A stretch of DNA of 64,000 bases from Acidiflorens sp963847715. Lineage in GTDB: Bacteria; Acidobacteriota; Terriglobia; Terriglobales; Acidobacteriaceae. The translations under genes and the position numbers were made by a program. Positions 61,508-64,000 of the stretch are shown piece after piece (the first letter of the stretch is position 1; every line of letters starts with the position of its first letter). The stretch covers positions 372,001 through 436,000 of the forward strand of contig CAWKAZ010000012.1 in NCBI GenBank assembly GCA_963847715.1, read 5' to 3'. Under the pieces are notes generated by a model. That model was given only the letters and a program-made list of their open reading frames with translations. It was not told where the DNA came from and made no database searches.

Positions 61508-62587
61508 TCAGCGGGCGTTTTGCCCACCATACGAATATCCACTGCGTGTTTGCACGCTCAGTTTGCCATATCCGGGAGCGCGAGCTTCTATTTGCACTGA
61601 GCGCTGATCCGGTTTGATATTCTGATTCTTCGGCCGGTACGCGATGATGTACTGCGACCGTATATCGTGCGCCACCGTCCGCGTGGTGTCTCCCACCTGA
61701 TCGAGAGTCTGTGGAAAGTAGGCAACTCCTCCCGTGCCTTGAGCGAGGCGTTGCAGCGCGTCGCGGCCATGCCCTTCAAGACCTCCGCCCGTGAGGCCGA
61801 CAGCATAGAGCGTGGGGCCATTCGGTTGCTGCAGGCGGCGCAGAGCCTCGTCGAGCGTCTCCTGGCTCATGTTGTCTTGTCCGTCCGTGATCACCAGTAA
61901 CACTTTCTTTTCGAGGCGAGGGTTGTTCATCAGGTGGACGGCGGAGGCAACGACTGCGTCGTAGAGCGCGGTGCTTCCAGCAGACGATACCTGGTGGAGG
62001 GCCGTTTCGAGCCGGCCAACGTCCGAGGTGAAATCCTGATCCAGGTAATACTTCTGAGTGAAATTGACCACGAAGATCTCGTCTTGCGGATTACTGGCTC
62101 GTATCAGATTAAGAACCGCACGGTTCACCTCGTCCCGTTTATCGCGCATAGAACCTGAGTTGTCGACAACGATACCCATGGCCACGGGCACGTCCTGCTT
62201 TCGGAATGAAGTGATTGGCTCCGGAGTTCCGCCTTCAACAACGGTGAATGCATTGCGATCCAGGCCGGGAACGATGTGCCGCTGCTCGTCATACACGGTA
62301 GCGTGGAGTATCACTTCTTCTACATCTTTCTTGAATACGAACATGCCGCCTTGATCGGACCCGCTCGGCTCCTGCGCGGAACTCGGTTCTTGAGACGAAT
62401 CCGAGGGTTCTGTCATGGTTCCATTGGAAAGCGGATCTTCTGCCGGCTTCGAGGTAGCGGCAGCGGCGGGGGCCGTCGTATCAGGCGCGGGTGTTTGTGC
62501 TTCGCCGACGGAGATCAGGATTCCGAACAAGATCCCGGATAGAAGAATGGGCCTAAGCAGCCCTTGTCTTGGAGGGGCAGAAAACAT
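61508..62587 (-). CDS. Secreted VWFA-related acidobacterial protein
   Basis: 359 residues from the ATG at 62587, with AGGAG seven bases upstream; the frame runs on to 62971 through another gene's antisense. Signal peptide (ILLSGILFGILISVGEAQ), Thr/Ala/Pro/Ser linker, then VILHATVYDEQRHIVPGLDRNAFTV and a VWA domain with full MIDAS (VVDNSGSMRD, SSAGSTALYDAV, ITDGQDN). This is the TIGR03436-type domain that is greatly expanded in Acidobacteriota. Metal-dependent protein binding outside the cell; target unknown. Confidence 0.93.
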   Translation of the reverse strand: MFSAPPRQGLLRPILLSGILFGILISVGEAQTPAPDTTAPAAAATSKPAEDPLSNGTMTEPSDSSQEPSSAQEPSGSDQGGMFVFKKDVEEVILHATVYDEQRHIVPGLDRNAFTVVEGGTPEPITSFRKQDVPVAMGIVVDNSGSMRDKRDEVNRAVLNLIRASNPQDEIFVVNFTQKYYLDQDFTSDVGRLETALHQVSSAGSTALYDAVVASAVHLMNNPRLEKKVLLVITDGQDNMSQETLDEALRRLQQPNGPTLYAVGLTGGGLEGHGRDALQRLAQGTGGVAYFPQTLDQVGDTTRTVAHDIRSQYIIAYRPKNQNIKPDQRSVQIEARAPGYGKLSVQTRSGYSYGGQNAR

Positions 62588-62610
62588 TGTCATTCTCCTG
62601 CAAGCTTGGA

Positions 62611-62646
62611 ACAAAATAAAGTCCCGACCCTGAGGGTCGGGACTTT
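62611..62646 (-). terminator. Intrinsic terminator with 13-bp stem
   Basis: AAAGTCCCGACCC and its complement around a three-base loop (62618-62646); on the minus strand ATTTTGT follows. Ends the 62670 gene and sits right before the VWFA gene. Confidence 0.85.
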
Positions 62647-62669
62647 CATCCGATTCTGGTTTGAAAAGA

Positions 62670-62915
62670 CTACGAAGCGCGACGCTGACGGTCGCGGTTC
62701 CGTTCATCTTCCTCGTTGTCCTGTTGACCCTGCCCGCCCTTCTTGGGCTGCTGTTGCCCTGTTTGCTGGTTCTGCTGGCCGCCGTGCTGCCCCTGTCCCG
62801 GCTGTCCGGACTGGCCGCCGTGCTGACCCTGTCCCGGCTGTCCAGACTGGCCACCTTGCTGCCCCTGTTGGTATTGGCCACCCTGCTGGCCCTTCTTTTC
62901 CATATCGTCTGCCAT
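62670..62915 (-). CDS. Gly/Gln-rich low-complexity protein
   Basis: 81 residues with GGGAGG four bases before ATG. Nearly all Gly, Gln, Pro and Ser in GGQSGQPGQGQHGGQ repeats (two near-identical copies), then an acidic-basic end (DNEEDERNRDRQRRAS). No hydrophobic core; disordered, similar in feel to plant or bacterial hydrophilins/LEA-like proteins. Fits the stress theme. The repeated DNA unit is 36 bases. Confidence 0.7.
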   Translation of the reverse strand: MADDMEKKGQQGGQYQQGQQGGQSGQPGQGQHGGQSGQPGQGQHGGQQNQQTGQQQPKKGGQGQQDNEEDERNRDRQRRAS

Positions 62916-63095
62916 GAAACCTCCCTAGCAAAGCACGAGCCGCTTCGCGCCTTGAAATTTATTAACTGCATTCTTTAGTTGCCGGAATGGAAGTCGGGGT
63001 TGGGTTTCGCGCTTCTGATATATACACGAGGCGCGTGGATTGTTGGGTCTGAGGCTGGGTCTGAATCAGCCGGGATTTCCGGGCGGTAGCGAGCA

Positions 63096-63134
63096 CAAAA
63101 ATAGCGACGGCCCCTTTTATTAGCGGGCCGTCGC
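63096..63134 (-). terminator. Intrinsic terminator of the DUF1328 gene
   Basis: GCGACGGCCC and GGGCCGTCGC (10 bp) with an 11-base loop, followed on the minus strand by TATTTTTGT. Confidence 0.9.
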
Positions 63135-63149
63135 AAAAGAGTAATTCCC

Positions 63150-63323
63150 TCAAGCTCGGCTGCCGCCTCGGCTGAAGTGAGTGGCCAGCGAAATTACGAA
63201 CAACACAAGGAACACGACGAAGAAGATCTTGGCAATACCCGCGGCGGCAACGGCTACACCGCCGAAACCCAAGATCGCCGCAATCAGCGCTACTACAAAA
63301 AATGTGATCGCCCAATTCAGCAT
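63150..63323 (-). CDS. DUF1328 (YtjA) small membrane protein
   Basis: 57 residues; ATG at 63323 with GGAGG five bases upstream. Two helices: WAITFFVVALIAAILGFGG and IAKIFFVVFLVLFVISLATHF, the DUF1328/YtjA pattern. Family members are small stress-linked inner membrane proteins. The longer frame to 63479 has no site. Confidence 0.9.
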   Translation of the reverse strand: MLNWAITFFVVALIAAILGFGGVAVAAAGIAKIFFVVFLVLFVISLATHFSRGGSRA

Positions 63324-63753
63324 GGATCCTCCATTAATTTTGCTGCAGCCATCGTAAGAGAGGGGCGAACTCTGATGAATCCCATCGAAACTGTATCTTT
63401 TCATCCCAATTCTGGTAACTCGCGTGAATGCATGCGGTTTCAAAAAGAAGGGGAGCAGGCGCCTTGTGCTCCCGTGCACTAGCGCCTGCTCGTAATGGTT
63501 GGCAAATCAGAAGAATTCAAACTTACCGTGTTGCCCCGCCAATGCCCATACCGCGGAGTCCTTAGTTCGACGAAAAAAGACTTCGAAGAAAGCGAGGGGA
63601 GAACTGGAAAAGACAATTAGGGCAACCACTGTATGGACGATGGCTGCAGGTGCGTGTAGAAAAAGCACAAGCTCCGAACAACGGCTATCGTCTGCCGCTC
63701 AAAGGGAGCTCGAGGCAACTCGTTTGCCCGCCGCTTCGTCCCTCGGAGGTCAA
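63324..63753. other. Divergent intergenic region with a long orphan hairpin
   Basis: 430 bases between divergent genes. GAGCAGGCGC (63453-63462) pairs with GCGCCTGCTC (63482-63491), with an inner GTGC/GCAC stem. On the minus strand CCCCTTCTTTTTG follows, like a terminator, but no minus-strand gene lies before it. It could end a small RNA. No protein frame is convincing here. Confidence 0.45.
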
Positions 63754-64000
63754 ATGAAACGAACGGCGAGTTTGCTGCTTGCGGTCGGTTCTCTGCTAGT
63801 TTCTCCTCTGGCAATGGCTCAGGAGCCGAAACCGATACCGCCGTATTCTTCTTCTGATCTTCTTGGACCCGACCTCATCGCATGGACAGAACAGCAAAAA
63901 CCTCAACCGATACCCGCCCCTCTTCCGGATCCCCCAGCGCAGCAGCAGGAAGACAAATCAACTCCTGAGCATCCTCAGCCGTTGTCGCGAACATTTACGG
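63754..64000 (+). CDS. Secreted DUF5818-like protein, cut by window edge
   Basis: 82 residues visible; ATG has GGAGG five bases upstream. Signal peptide RTASLLLAVGSLLVSPLAMAQ, then EPKPIPPYSSSDLLGPDLIAW and KPQPIPAPLPDPPAQQQ, and at the edge LSRTFT, where the beta domain should begin (F-x-G-x-V pattern). The Y-SSD-LG-DLIAWT-Q-P-P-P leader is one I recognise from acidobacterial DUF5818 proteins. Third copy in the window. Confidence 0.7.
   Translation, partial: MKRTASLLLAVGSLLVSPLAMAQEPKPIPPYSSSDLLGPDLIAWTEQQKPQPIPAPLPDPPAQQQEDKSTPEHPQPLSRTFT

Overview
The window reads as a chromosomal segment of an Acidobacteriota bacterium, most likely class Terriglobia. The evidence is a VWFA-related acidobacterial-type protein (61508-62587), three secreted OB-fold proteins of the DUF5818 kind (1185, 23894, 63754), a 54-residue soil-acidobacterial type small protein (15178), an Ig-like protein with membrane helices inserted in its last domain (40628), and a moderately GC-rich sequence with GGAGG-type ribosome sites. 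No tRNA, rRNA, CRISPR array, prophage or insertion sequence was seen. The lineage call is inference from families, not from a marker gene.

Left part (1-26 kb): a dense general-stress and osmotic/desiccation island. It holds a membrane-anchored sensor/trehalose-6-phosphate synthase fusion with its phosphatase, an MscS channel, CsbD, DUF892, DUF4142, DUF3175, DUF6496, YtxH and SYLF proteins, three BON-domain genes, an AI-2E transporter, a metallothionein-like protein, several very small membrane proteins (8816, 15371, 21332), an ECF sigma factor, and a compact set of signalling genes (two HisKA_3 kinases with MEDS or CHASE3 sensors, two response regulators). Many genes are monocistronic with strong SD sites and their own hairpin terminators.

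Middle (26-36 kb): a 2102-residue soluble hybrid kinase with eleven 92-residue HAMP repeats, GAF, HisKA/HATPase and three receiver domains, followed by a receiver-PAS-HisKA_3 kinase, a TonB-like protein and a second ECF sigma factor. Poly-HAMP kinases of the fungal Nik1 type are osmosensors, which fits the stress content to the left.

Right part (36-60 kb): a candidate surface-polysaccharide locus. It has a broken nucleotidyltransferase-like gene, a STAS protein, a TMK-like kinase, a GT4 glycosyltransferase, two GH99/GH71-like proteins, a 1417-residue TPR plus beta-barrel export protein, a flippase fused to a ParB-like domain, a many-helix membrane enzyme with three secreted partners in one operon, and an NTP_transf_5 protein translationally coupled to a receiver-only regulator. 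60-64 kb returns to response regulators and small stress or secreted proteins.

Four places look like single-base indels or stop loss in otherwise conserved genes (9639-10218, 36408-37484 with two, 52994-54783, and the 3' end of 39296-40891). This suggests either draft-quality sequence or real decay, and it matters for reading those proteins.
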